Positions 33,259-48,200 of a stretch of 64,000 nt of DNA are shown one piece after another. Below the pieces are notes generated by a model, which worked only from the letters and a program-made list of their open reading frames with translations, had not been told where the DNA came from and did no database searches. A program made the position numbers and the translations under genes. Position 1 is the stretch's first letter; every line of letters begins with the position of its first letter. The stretch lies in contig NC_089732.1 in NCBI RefSeq assembly GCF_035083965.1, forward strand, positions 9,687,424 through 9,751,423. Reading direction: 5' to 3'. Origin of the DNA: Branchiostoma lanceolatum (Eukaryota > Chordata > Leptocardii > Amphioxiformes > Branchiostomatidae).

Positions 33259-36200
33259 CTATTCTTGTTTTTCAGCTGGTGATGTGGTCTGGTGTCGAGA
33301 AGGTGCTGCTTCCTCCTCAGCATCTGCACCTGGAGGGTTGGGAAAATATGACATTATGATTTTAATAAGTCAGAGACAGACAAACATGCAAAAGAAGCAA
33401 TATTTCGAAATCTTTGGGCAGAAAAAATTAACGGAGAATGATGGGACTGTCCGCTAGAGATGCGCGGCACTGGACTCCACGACTTAACTACATCTGATTG
33501 ACTGCTCTTTAAGTCATTTTTCTGCAATCTGCATAAAGTGAAGTCATAGAAGTGGCAGATTCATTACATGATGAAGACTGGAGGCATATAGACATTTAGG
33601 TGAGTCCAATTCCTTTTGTTGCATATTACAGTTTAAAGATCTTTCTTCATAATGATATCATTGTGACGTTAAGAGACTAAAATCTATGACAACAAAACTA
33701 AGTTGACTTGTTGAATTGAAATTTCTCTGTTACAATCCAGGAATTTTTTCCTGACTTAAGTTTCTAGATATATCTCTAATTCATATAACATAAAGCTGTT
33801 GTGTTACCTGAGGTTTCTGAGGATGCCTCTGGGACCTCCCCCTCCGCTCTCTTGGTATCCTCCACACTGCTATTGCTATCCTCGGCACCTGTTCCCGTGA
33901 TCTGTTCCGACCCCACGCTGTCCTCACACTGCGGCTGTGCCAGTACATGTCTGTCCTCCCTCCTTTTCAGAATCTGGACTCGATACTCAATGGCAGTGAA
34001 GAGCTGGCTCGCATCCTTGGGGCTTGCCTGTGGGTAAAAGTGTATCAGTATCAAAGCAGGCCTTGTGACTGAAACTAAAATGGTGGCATATGCAACCAAA
34101 ATTTTAACAGTGTGACTTTATTTGAAATAACGGTCCCATGGTGTGCCTATGAAAAAAATAAATTAAGGCCTGCACTTTAAAAGTTTCTCCCCAGACATTG
34201 GAATAAAGATGCTGCTACACCGCTTTTCAAACCTAGGGTGTTTCTTTCCTATTTTCCACGATGACTGTTCTCAATTTATCGAAATTCATTGGGTTTGCAC
34301 GCCTGCACATCATAATTTTTCCACGGAAGTCACTGTGTTCCAGGACATGTAAAATCTTCTGGACTGGTGTCATTTTAAATGCTTTAGCGAGAGACTTGTT
34401 TCATTATTAGTTAGTTATACCATGAGACAAGGCCAATGATCAGAGGAAGATCTCTTACAACTACCAGCATCATAATTTCCGGGGAGAGCCATAAAACTGT
34501 AAATCTACATGCAAATTACAAGTTCTCTCTCCTCACCATGATAAGATACACGTTGACCCTGTCCTCGTCCATACACGTGACACGTACGCTCCTCTTGCTG
34601 GCCTGTTCCACTGCCATGCGGGGCCAAAGCTTACAGTTCATCAGCAGTCGCAGGCTACCCTGGCTCCTCATCACTATGCCAACACATCAGGGATAATGTC
34701 AACAGAGCAACGGGTTACATCGCCCTTAGTAAGCTGCGTAAAACTTTAGTATTTTAATCTACATTACTAGCTTCATATTGATACTACTTGGGTGATTTCG
34801 GTCCGAAATGTTTCCTTCTATGTATCAGATAACACTCAAAATTTATACGTAAATCCAGATAGTACCCAAAATTTAAAACGCTTCTTCCTTAACCTACTCC
34901 TTGCTGCCTAACTCTGTAACCAATAAGGAACTGGGTGCCAAATGGCTACTTCTATTCAGTGAGCTAAAGGTTAAAGCAAGGGCTCAATCGATACAGTTTG
35001 TTCTGCCTATCAGGTGATACAGCTATCATCCAAAGTCTACCATCAAAGATACTAAGGAAATCCATTACAATTATTATACACCCACCCATCCTAGAGTGGA
35101 AGGATCCATCGTCCTGTGTCGGGAGGTCATTGAGCCGCAGACAGCCACGCCCCCTCTCCTGCCATGATTGGCTGGCGTTGTTGAAAAGGAAGAGTCTACA
35201 CTGACACTGCAGAGGGGGGGAAGATGTTTTTTAATGGAATATAGCCCATATAGTTTATCATGATCTTCTATTTCAAATTGGCATTGCTGAAATAGTCTAC
35301 ACGAGTTTGCATGCCAAAGTTGAATCAAGATGAAACACTGTCATCTACAAACAAATACACTGTTTTCCTGCTCAACATTTAAACCTGTGTTGTCTGCAAT
35401 ACATCTGTGTTAGGGCTTGTAACTATCCAGTGAATCCATGGACCTGAACTAGTAAAATCATATCAAGAGCTTGCACACTTTTGCGAAATTTCACAATAGT
35501 GGGGCCACTACATTGCTGGTTTTGAATATTATTGTAATTGTGTGGGAATGCTACATTTAGGCCTGTTGAGTTCTATGCTTTGCCCCTATAAGAAGAAACA
35601 GAACACTTAACAATGTAGAAACAGTATGTTTCCCTCTTGAGGACTTACAGGCTTGTGAGGGAAGTACATTTTGAATAACAAACACAAAAACCAATCCCAC
35701 CTGCATGACGTTTCTCTCTCCCTCCTCCCCGGTGACCTTCTCGACCTCTGCGAAGTCTACGGAGGACGTGTGCGACTCCTGGTACCTGGCCGCAGACTCC
35801 AGAAGCCGCTGGACTGCAGGACAGAAAGTCACAAACAACATTCATACCTTAGATTTGTTTAAGTTCAATGATTACAATGCTCAGGTTATGTTACAGCATG
35901 ATAACTTCATTATCTATGTGTACAAATGGCAATCTGTTCAGTGTAGATGATTGATAGTTCCTTCATACCATTGTCAGGCTTTGTCGCCGACTCAGCAGGA
36001 CTGGTTGCTGTTGTCTCCTAAAAGAGACAAAAAAGGATGACTTGTAGTTACTGTAGAGGCAAATCCCTAAATGCACTCCTCCTTGGAAAATAACCCAGGG
36101 AACAAAGTTGGTTAAGTTAAAATCCTTCCCACAACTTTCCATGTATAGGGGCAGTGCCTATCTCCGCTATAGCCTTTAGGCCACACAGGCCACTACAGTA

Positions 36201-39200
36201 GGGGGCTAGTCAACCAAGATTGTGTTCAAATCCTATAGTCTTTCTTGTTGAGTGCAAAGCAAAAAAAGCAGACCACTTTTTAAAATACTTTGGTAGGACC
36301 CAGCCATTGCACCGGTCACCAGGGCACAAAGTACTAGGGGCACAAAAACATATGAAGACGGCTCACCACAGACTTCTTGCTGAGGTCGCTGAAGTTGGGG
36401 CTGGTGGGCTCGCTGGTCAGTTCCTCCTCTGCCGGCGCGGGACTCTGTGGGTGTGAGTCAGACAGAGATTGCCTGTCTTTGTCCAATGATGTTTCACACG
36501 TGCTCTGAGTTGGTGCAACAGCGAAGCGCGGTTAAACATTTCAGCACGCAGGGCAGCAAGGAATGACTTGCAGCGGTCTAACTGACCAGAAATAAAGTAG
36601 GAGCTGACCTTCACCTACACGCAAACACACCCTCAATAAACAGCCATGTGATTCCAAGGGATCTTCCTCAAGAATGGAACAATGGTGCCCCCCCATAGTA
36701 CTGTAATCAAAGTACCATCATACTGATTTTCAAAAATAAAGTTCTCTACTGAATAACTTTCAGTCTCTTTATAGAATGCAATCTTAGATGAGATGTTAAG
36801 ATTGATTTTAAAAATGGCCTCCATTTGTATCTGAAAAAAGGCAAAATGCTAGAGATTCCACTCCCAAGAGAGGGCCTCCAAGACCATTGTGCATGCAGAC
36901 TTGGATGGTTTACCCCCAGCCAGGGTTCAAAATACTCAAATTCTTAAGAGAGGCAGTAGGGTTTGTAAATACGTTTTGCTGATATTTTACTTCATTAAAA
37001 CTATTTCTGTGCACCTAAATTTTTACGTTAGGTGCACCAGGGCAATTATTTCCAAAAATGAATTTCAAGCCCTGCCCCCAGCACCATCATTCTCTAAATC
37101 AATGGGGATATCCCTGCAAATACACATCCTCCATCCACAAACAAGTTCCACTCTACCCATAATGATTTGTACAACTACATGTGAGCCTCACCACAACTCT
37201 TTCATTCATGTTCTGACCAAAGATGAAGGAAGGGGCTGCGGCTCCACTGGTCGGGGAAACCGTGGTAACTGTACGGAGAGGCGGGGCCTTCTGACCGAAA
37301 ACCACGGGCGTCGCGTTCACATCCGTCGTAGAGGTGGTGGTAACCGGCGCTGTCTGGATAGACGGTGTCGTCGTAGCGGCTGTTTCCGAAGAGCTGTAAA
37401 AGAGCATTTAAAAATTCAGATCAATCAGCAACAACTGTCAAGATTTTGTGCTATCTTTTTTAAAACATTTTCCAGCTTAAACTACAGTACCTTTTTTTCT
37501 TGTATCATTTGCTAGCGAAGAACTACCACCTACCTTGTTGTAAACTGCAGGAAGTAATTTTCATAGTCCTCACTCTCAGTTGTTTCTTTATTTGGTGATT
37601 CCTCCTTCTCAGGAGACTGTGATTTCTGCATGCAAAATAAAGAAAAAATTTGTTACAACAATAAAATCTCAACCGAGTTTACAACCGCATCAGTAGTATG
37701 GAATGAAGAAGGGAAGAGGGAAGGAAATGGATAGAGATGGAATTGCAAGAGGTTTCACCATATTATTTTGATAGATTTTAATGAACTGTTAGATATAACA
37801 GATGATTTCAAAGCAAATTTGTCTAAGCTATCCAAATCATATGGGACTCTATTGTATTGTATTGTCAACAGTACTAATTCAGCCACCTATATATATAGTT
37901 GACTGCACGACTACAGATTGAATAAAAACCAGATCATCATCATACTAATCATTACAGAGGCACAAGCCGTTGCAGTACTGACCGGAGTAGTGACCGGAGT
38001 AGTGACCGGAGTAGCGACCACTCTTTCCTCCAGTTTCTCCCCAAACACAAAACCAGCGGCGGTCTCGGCAGACTGTCCAGATGTGGCATTTGCCTCTGCA
38101 GCACTGCTCCCATTACTGCAACAGCAGTGACAACAAACATGGATAAGAGTTGATGTTGCTATCCTTATCTGTTGTGGAGTAAAACATTTCTTAACCTTCT
38201 CCCTGCTGAAGTAGCCTTTTAGCACCAAATTGGTATTGGTTACAGGGTTAGGCAGCAGGGAGAATGTTAACAGTATTGATGGGAGTGATGAAAACACTAA
38301 CAAAATTTAAATGGAAAATGTAAACTAGTAACTGCAAAAACACAGATTAGAAACAAGATGTCCCCATTAATTAGTAGCCTCTTCCATTGACCTCATGACC
38401 TGGAATGTCAATGATGTCTACCACCTCTGAACTCTACTTCCTGTCACTGTTGGCTATCTAGATGATAGTGCTACAATAGACCACATGAACTGGAGAAAAC
38501 AGGACGGTTTTCCCTTTCCTAACCTTTTAGTGGTCTGGAACTGTAAGAAGTAATTCTCGGCTGCGGAAGTGTCTGAAGATTCTGACTCCTTAAACCCCTT
38601 CCTGCTGTCTTCTTCCTCGGAAGAAGTTCCGGTAAACATCCCGAATATCCTCCGTGGCTCCTGCTCCGTGGAATCAGTGGTCGACTCGGGAGTCGGGGTC
38701 TCTGGGCCAGAATCTTCTTTCTTGGCTTTTTTTGTTTGATGCTGCTCATCGTCGGAACATTCGCTTGCTCTTTTCCTGGATTGTTGTGGCTTGGAACTGG
38801 GAGGGTCCTGTGAGGAATACATGTTCATGTCAATATAAACTCCTCATCTGTGTTTAACTTACAGTTTCTTACGGGTCACTTGACAAAATGACTGTACTTC
38901 TGGCAATTCAAATATCCATGATTCATAAACAAATAAATGGCATAACCTGAGTTGAAGTCTTTTGTCGAATTCCTAACTAGTATATTCCATAATCTATAAT
39001 CCATACCTCTTCAGCCTTGGCTGTTGGCTTGTCTACTCCGTTGCTATCAGCCTCTTGGGGATCTGTATGGATGAAAACTTTGTTACTGTAAATGCATTCA
39101 AGATTGTGTGGTTTTCATTTCGCAGTAGGGAGAATAAAAAAACAACAGAGTTCAGTATATTTCTATATCATATGAGCCTTACCTTTTCTTAGCACAGCCT

Positions 39201-42200
39201 CGCCTGGTACTTGTAGAGTTGCTGGCCTTAACTTGAAAGCCGATTTTACAGGTTTTGTGTCAGAAGAACCTGAAGAAACAACAATAACATATAATTTAGC
39301 AACTGGTTTTCTTCTTTTACAGTGAAGGTATATGTATATGTAAGAGAGCAACAGGTCTTTAGCCATCACATGTGCAACATCTAGAATAAAGCAAATATAA
39401 CACATATGCATATTTGGAGAAAGGCATTCTAGGCTTCAGCATTTGCTGTACTTATCCTTAAATTCGATAGTCCTCCTGCCAAATCTCTTATTTCAAGTAC
39501 CTGTACAACACTACACTTCATACCTATACTGTCAAATCTTAAATCAGAAGCACCCCTCCTCCAAGAATGATGCATTCCACTGGAAGGATGGTACATGTTT
39601 TAGATTATCTCAGATGGAATTTATCTTAAGAAATACAGAAATAGCCCAGCCATGTTTGCATGTGTCCAGTGCTAAGATGTGAAAAGATGACTGGTTACAA
39701 CATGAGGCCCAAATCATTCAAACTCGCTGACAAGCAGGAAGTAAAAGAGCAACTAGAAAGGCAACATTTGCGAGCAAATACAGCATGTTTAGCCATACTC
39801 CTCGCCATGCAAAAAAATGGACTCTCCCAAAATAACAATGGACCATTCTAAAATACTTGTACTAAAAAAATGAATCACCCCAGTCCAAAATTGAGTCTTC
39901 CAGTAGCACCTCAACACAATATGGACCAGTCCACAACCATATCCACTAATTGATTAACAAATACACTTCTGCTAAAAAATGGACTTTTTCATAATCATTC
40001 CAGCTCAAAATTGAAAGAAATAATTAAAGAATCCTCCCATTGCAAGAATGGGATATTCCGTGCCATTTCCATGTAAACCAGTCGAAAAATATCCGCTGAA
40101 AATTACACTCTTGCGCATAATCAACCCAGTTCAAAATTGAATTAAAAAAGATCAACCCAAGGGAAGAATGAAGTTTTCCATAGTATACATATGAAGATTT
40201 GACAGGAGACGAAGGAAATGACCAAAAACAACATATTTGAGTCAATTCAAAGTCACCGAGAGGGTTTTAATATAATATTTGTAATATGTTTGAACTATTT
40301 TGATTAAAAGAATGTCTAAGTCACAATAGTTCTAAAGTGTTCAAACAATTAGAATTGAAACTTATAACATGTTTGAACTTATTTCACATACGTTGGAAAC
40401 ATTTCGAACGTAACTACACAAAAATCTCTTTATTTAGAACAGTTTCAAACCATCTATCCAAATGTTTCAATGTTCGAACAATTTGTAACAAAAGATTTTC
40501 ACAATTGCCCTCATAAACGAAGGTGCTAAGTCCTCCTGTGTGTTTCTGCCTATTTTCGGTGGCCGCGCTAGACCACCAGCGGATTTGTTTTGACGGAGCG
40601 TCACCCGCGCGCGACGATGTACACTGTTCGGCACCGCTAATATCCGGCATTTTCCCGCTCCAAAACACTCCACAAGACCCACGTTTTTAGTGTTTTGCCT
40701 CTTGTGCAACACGATTCGATTTGCATTACTAACGGGACGAAAATGATAGAAAAAATTCACCCCGTCCCGGCGTCCGTCCCAAAAACATGAACGACATGAA
40801 AATATATTTTCTTACAGATTCAATTACGAAAATCAACAGCATGGGATTCCAAATTTTCGCAACGGCCGACCATTTATCATGGTTGAACTTCCTTCCAAGG
40901 CGTGCGATAGATAAACATTCCCGGCACATAATAGTCACTAGTACCAGACTAACGCAAGCTCATGATGATAATAGGGAGAAAGTTTGTCAGTGAAGTTTGG
41001 CCACCAGAGGGTACATTCATTTAACGTTACAAGCTAGCGCAAAGGGGCGAATCATTGACCTTACCGGGGACTGACTCTACTGAGTGTCGCGCCAGTCTGA
41101 GGAGAAACGATCTCCCGTGTTGTGTTGAAGAATTTGGAGTTTGAAAATATCTGGAATAATTAATGCTAGAATAAACATTCACAAAATCATTGATTTAACT
41201 TGTTTTCTGTTATAAAATTTCCTAAACTGCAATTTAACCACTGAGTTTAACGGAACATGGTGTTTTCCCGATAATCACGTTAAATGTTTATGTCCGGTCT
41301 TTCCTCCTCGTAAGCAAACTTCCAGCTTGGCCAGGTGCAAGGCACTCGGGGTCAATGACCTGTAGGTCATATGTAGTATTGAAAGTGACAGAAGTGGCAA
41401 ATATTGTCAAGAAAGCCCAAAATAAATCGTTTTGAATATATGTATGCCAAAAATGGGAATGTAGTCCTTTAAATATTTGTTCAAGCCACATATACAGCAA
41501 ATTTCAGGTCATTCGGTTGAAATACCAGGGCGCAGGAGGCCAAGATATGCTAAAAATAGCCTAAAAACCTCAATAAAATCACTTTCAAGGTCAATATCAA
41601 AAAAAGGAAAAGAACGCACATTGGTTTTTGCCTACATTACCTCTGTACCAAATTTCAGGTCATTTGGTCAAAAAATGACAGAGATGAATCGATTTGAAGA
41701 TTTGACAGGAGAAGAAGAAGAAGAAGAAACATGAGAGAAAACAATATGTTTAGCCATACTTATGGCTAAACATAAAAACCAACCCAGCAGGCTTATAGGG
41801 GAAGTCAACTCCAAAAGCGGGTGTCATTTCTTGAAAGACCACATCTTTATGAATACATTCTACATCCTTGGTGCTGCAATTTTCTGTGGCGTCTACCATG
41901 TTAGAAAAATGTGTCACTGTCATCCCACGATCACAAACTCTGGTATACAATATGTACCATGCCAATGTATACATGTTGAGAAATACATGCAAAACTCCAA
42001 GTCTACCTTTACTTACCTGAATGTGGCATTTTGCTGATATGAACATTGTAAACTTGGAAAAAAGATTCATCTATAAAATTTGAATACCTATGCCCCAGCA
42101 AAAACTGCCTTTAATTATTACATTCCACTAGAACGATGGTTTAATTGGACTTCGATAAAAGATTAATCTAAGAAAAAGATAAATTGAAAGAAATATGCAC

Positions 42201-45200
42201 CGGCAACACTGGCAAAACTAACCCTCACCATCCCTAACCATAAGGAGACATGAAGATGGGAGTACCACGGCAAACCAACCTGGTGCGATACTGGAAGTGG
42301 AACTGGACGCAAATAAAGGAAATGAGGAGGGGGCGGTGGTGTGCGCCAATGTCGCCGACAAACGTGACGGCCTGAGGAAGGGACGGTTTGCCGCGCCATG
42401 AAAGTCGGGACCGTCGCAGCTGCTCTCGTCTGCGGAAAGAAGAAACCAGACCGGCTCGCGATCAGACGTCAGATGTCTCTTAAGTGCCAGGAAGAGTACT
42501 AAAGGCTATAGACATCATCCCAATCTTGGCAATGACACTATCTAGCGTTACAAGCACTGGCTGAAGCTCAAATGAAGGCTGTACATCTGATGCATAAGAC
42601 TTATTAAGAGCAAATCATTTCATTCTGCTTGCAACAAAGATGAGAATTTTCAAAGATTAATAATAAGGCAAAAGCTGTGCATTTGCGCCTCAGTCAGTTG
42701 GTTATCTGGGCCCAGTTATGCCACTTTAACGTCATACACACTTCAATTCAAGGCTGACATCTGCATCACTCTCTCACTAACTCACTATCCCGTTTAACAT
42801 CTTCTGTTTGCATGCACATTCTTTTTGGTCGGAAAAATAGCAAGTAGTAAAGAGAACATGCTGTAATTTTTGGACGAATGAGAATGTGTCATCAAACTTC
42901 TTGTCAGAACACAAATCTAGTTGTTATTTTTGCTGCCTCCAATGAGATTTGATGTCACCAGGAGATGTCAGCTTTGAACAGAAGTTTGTGAGGCCTTATG
43001 GGCAGGTTATACCTGAGGTGTAACCCGACGACCAGACTGTTCTGTGGGAGGCGTAGTTGGGTGCATGCTTCATTGCAAATGTTCGTGGGACACCTAGGAC
43101 AGATAACACACAAGATGCATCAGAAAGCTGTGCTAAGTGACGGCAAAAGGCAGAATTCTAAATCATAAATCTTCTTTGGCTGAGATCTTTAAAAAAAAAT
43201 AAGAAAGGATTTCCTTAATAAAACTATCAATGTTTATCAATTGTATACGTCAAACAATTACATGAAAAAGAAGGTTTGTAATGCAAATCACTGATGTCAA
43301 AAACATTACAACCATTAACATCTATTCATCTCGTTTCATATTTCTGACACTTTGAAAAACAGTGTGTTTGAGACATCTCTAGTACAATCCCCCTCCCCTC
43401 TGAATGAAAGTTGCGCACAGTTAAGATATGCAGGAGTGCATTATACTGGGGGACGTTGCATTAGAGATATCTTTGGATGCATTTTTTAGGGTCGTAGATA
43501 TATTTGACCTGACGTAATTACAAAAGCACATGTTACTAAACCAACAAAGGAAATTTGTTGAAAGGAAATTTGGGTCTTACTTGATGATTCTGGAGGGAAT
43601 GATGCGATGTGTTCTCTAACATTGGCTGAAAAGAAAGGGGCAGGAGTATATAAGAAACAGTAGGAATCAAAAACAAACATTCATTCCTGATTACTAGAGA
43701 TGTGTTGTCCACAAAATCCATCCTGGATCAACAAATGAGGACAAATATGTCTGTCAACTTTGTCCATTCAATTCTAAAAGATTACTGCTTTTCAAGAAAT
43801 TAGCTGAATTCAATTTCAGTGTACATGGAGTACCTCCTGTGCAAGTCTTTTTGAAGCAGTGAGAGCTATCTACCACCCGAAAATCATGAACAGAACATGA
43901 CATACATAAACTGGAAGTTCTGCTGCGCTACCAAGGTCACACACCAGGGGGCCCATAATTGACCATGACCTTTGTCTTCCCAAGACCTACCCACATACCA
44001 AATATCATCACAATCCACTCATAGGTTCCTAAGCTATGCTGACCGCAAATATACAGAACCACAAACACACACACACGCAGACAGATAGACCAATAACATT
44101 ACATTCATTTTTGATGGAGGTAAAAATAAGACTGCATAAAGAAGAGACTTACTGTCTTCACTGTCTGAAGCTGGCTCGCTGCCAGAACCCTGAAACATAA
44201 AGGAGCTAGTCAGCACTCATCAGACAAAACGTAATTAAAAGAGCTTCAAACTAGTAATTAACACCTTTCACAGTAAAATGGCACAAATCCTAAACTTAAG
44301 TTCCAACACAAGACTATAGCCTAAGTTAAGGGTTCATCATCTTAACACCTCCAGTCTTTCTTAAGAAATGAGTGTTTGAAGCTTTAGTTTAGGGGATTTG
44401 TTTCATACTGCCTTCTAAGTTCTAGTAAGTTCTACAACATAGCTGAACTCTGATGCCCTGTAAAATGAGATGTGTCCTCTCTGTAACCTTCCTAGTCAAG
44501 CCAGGTTTCAGGACTGCGTGACGGATGGATATGACATTAGCCTGGCAATATTGGATGGATTAGAAAGGCACATGCAACACACACAGCAATAACAGAATGC
44601 ACATTTCATAACCTATTCTCATTACTGAACTCACATAAGTCAATGGAGGTTGATGTAAAGAGGGTATACTGAAGGCTATAGCATCTACTTTCAATATGCT
44701 TGACACTTCTTGCTGGTGGGTAGCCGTATATAGTCAGTATCAACTGTAGTATTTCAAAGGTAAGGTAAGCTTTATGCTTTTATAAACAGTACAAACTTGT
44801 TGCATGGATAGGTCCTCGGGTAGCCTGGAATCCATCTTATTCTAGCCCCGCTTTGAAATCATTGAATGTTTTTCTGAAGCAATGTAACAGGGGGTTATAC
44901 TTGAGAATGCATGTTCGGACCTGTCACCATATCGTTACAAGGCCCGTGTGACTCAGAGTCAATAAAAACTCTCGCTTACATTTCGGGAGAATATTGAAAC
45001 ACCAACTTTTTCTCTATTAGCCAGACTATTCTGCATGGAAGTGATCAAAGAAGTGAACAGAGCTAGAATAGGCTGGACAACAGGCTAGTCCTCGGCAGGG
45101 AGAGGGTTAAAATGATGGCTCTACCTTGTCAGAACTGCCGTAGACGAACCGTGCGGGTGCAATGGCTGGTTTGGAGGCCTCACCTCCTTCACCTGACAAA

Positions 45201-48200
45201 GAAACAAACTTCAATTAAGTCACATGTATAGAAATCAACTTTTTACAAACCTGAAAAGAGACCATATATATATACAAGAGTATTAACCTTTAGCACTCTG
45301 AAGTAGCTGTTTTGCACCCAATTCCCTATTGGTTACAGAGTTAGGTAGCAGGGAGAAGGTTAACAAAACTTGCTTCTGGGCACCATTGTATCATGGTGGT
45401 ACATTTCAGGACATGATTTTACTTGAGCTTGCAGGAGCTGCATGTACCACGTTTTGTGGATTCCATGGTTTTCGCATTCTGAGCATTTAGACCACTAACA
45501 GTGACCTACAAGGCTACATGTATGTCATATGAAGATAAACCTAGCATGGAGAACCTACAGATTCTGTACTCACTAGATCAAGCTTCTGTAGAAACCTGAT
45601 CTAGACTAGTTCTGTCCCTCACTGGCCTCAGAGTGTTTCTGGCTACAATCCAGCAATAGGATCTAAATTATGGGATTCAAGGTCATTGAACCCATTAAGA
45701 CTGGACCAATTGTATGGTACAGTGTAAACAACAGCAGCACATACAGGTAAATAAACATCTGATATCATTACAAGCTCTCTTGTGCTTTATGAAAAGGGTT
45801 TTCCTCTGAAGTTCTGAGCCAAAACTGTAGTTAAGATCAGCTATACAATCATACATCGAGCATGAAGATCACACGCGATGGTTCCATATATAGACCAAAT
45901 AACTGTCATTCGGATGGAAATTGACAGCAATCCATGTATTGTTGCTATGGCTACCAAGGTCACCAACTATGGCTTACTTACTATGAACATAATTTCAGAA
46001 TCTTGCCTGGAAGTACATTGATATTATTCACAGGGGGGGGGGGGCAGTGGCACCATCAACTTGAGATGTTTTTCTTCAATTGACAGAAAATCTAAAAATT
46101 TAGGATCACCTTCTAGGGAACAACAAATCATCAATTACTTCAATTCTGGTTTGGGATTTGCATACATGATAGTGATGGCATAAGGTCCCTGCTTGTTGGT
46201 ATATTCACATATCTGTCATTCATTCTGGAGTCTTATGAGTTATCTTTTCTAGTAGCTTTCAATGCTGGTCTGTTTTAACTCTGCGACATTTTTGCATGCA
46301 TAATCTGGAATCTAATCATTTTGCACCATTGTCATGAATAGCCATTTGGTAAATGTGATGCCAAAAGCAGGCTGCAAGGCTGTTATATTATAATGAATAC
46401 GATGTCACTATTCCGCTTTCCAGCTACCTAAAAATACATGTTGCATATACTTAACCATGTCCAAGCATCTGCATGTCATGTCAATGTATTATATTCATAA
46501 CATATAATAACCATGATAAACATGAACAATTCTGATGTCAAAGTTTTCTAGAGTGCAGCACTATATCTGTACGGTAATGCTAGGGTCACATTTCAAATCC
46601 GGGGCCCGGCCGGGCAGTCTTTGGGAACGAAAAGTATTATATGAAAGACAACAAAAACACAAAACGTACCCAATGTTATTCAAGAGCATAGCTTGTGCAA
46701 ATTTATTGACATACACTTTGATTTTTCGTTTCCGCAAACAGCCCGGCCGGGTCCCGGTTAGGAAATGTGACCCTAGCATAACTTGATCCATTTGCTACAC
46801 AACAGAACTCCTCAAAGTAGGTCAAACTATGTATGTACATTTTTCAAGACTTTGCAAGTACATATACATATGAATAATCATGATAAACCTGAACGATTCT
46901 GATGTCAAAGTTTTCCAGAGTGAAGTAGCACATCTGTAACTTGATCCACTTGCTACACAACAGACCTCCTCGAAGTAGGTCAAACTATGTAAGTACATTT
47001 TTCAAGACTATGTAAGTACATATACATGTATGTATATTTGGACTTATGTACATAAACACGACAGAATCAGGGGTTGACCTGCCTACGTTCAAAACATCCC
47101 TTCAGTAGTCAACAACAGATAAACCTAGAAGCTTCAGGGGCACTGACATTTACAAGTCATTCATACACTTCCCAGCTAATCAGCAATGTAAGAGGAAATT
47201 AGAATACTGATGTCCTGCACCACTAGACTTTTGGACCAACTTGAAACAAAAACATTTCAGGAATCAAACACACATACATTTCATCTTTTTTCCTTTACTG
47301 TCAGTGTGCCTTTTACCTTAAATGACCTCTATGCAAGATTTTGGCAAACGTTTCCAGTGTCACTATTCGGGTCAATGGTTGCATTCTGAACAATTTACTT
47401 GTCAGACCAAAAAAGCACAAATCAAAACGTGCCTTAAGGCAGTTTACTGGTAATGTGATGCTCCCTCAATTTTCAGTGTGCAACAAAATCCAGCTGACGC
47501 AAACTTAAACAAATTTGATTACAGCATCTTTAAAACATGCTTTCTGCAGCATATTTCATACTAACTACATGTACATAAGCTTTAAACAAAAACACTTTCA
47601 AAATCACCAGCACGTTCGTAGTCCATCATGATATGCATGTAATATTGATCTGTTTTCACCTTCCCACAGAAGGTCATAAAAATCCCTAGATATTCTGTTG
47701 ATAAACATATATGGGGAAAACATAACCTTCCTAGAAAGGGTAATAATAAAATGACAAGCCATCATTAACAAGTGGTGCCCTACTCCTGTCACCCTCCCTT
47801 GAAGTTATGCTCTCATTCCATCACTTAGCATGTCTGGGTCAAAGCAATACTGTGAAACCATATCAGCTGTCACTCCCAAAACAAGGTCATTGTTAGTACA
47901 TGCTGATCACATTCAGCAGAAGTCTTATTTTTCTCTCTATATATCTTTGCAGCTTCTATTGATTGTATTTTCCTCACATTCTACGTGTTTTGAAATCTTG
48001 ACCTATACAAGGCTTACCACTACAGTAATCCTACAGGATGGATAAATACTGATGGGTGGATGAGATCCTGCAAGGCTTGAAAAACATACAAAGTGGGGAA
48101 AAAGCTTTCCGTGGTCCAGAACAAGATTGGAGGAAGAAGATTGATGCACCCAATGGGACTTGGGAGGGCACAACAGTACGTATGCGCCAGTAGCACACAC

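Noticed and set aside
36889..37515. 208-codon open frame on the plus strand
   Set aside because: It overlaps a RANBP3 exon antisense and has no family similarity. RANBP3 frames, phases and splice sites explain the region.
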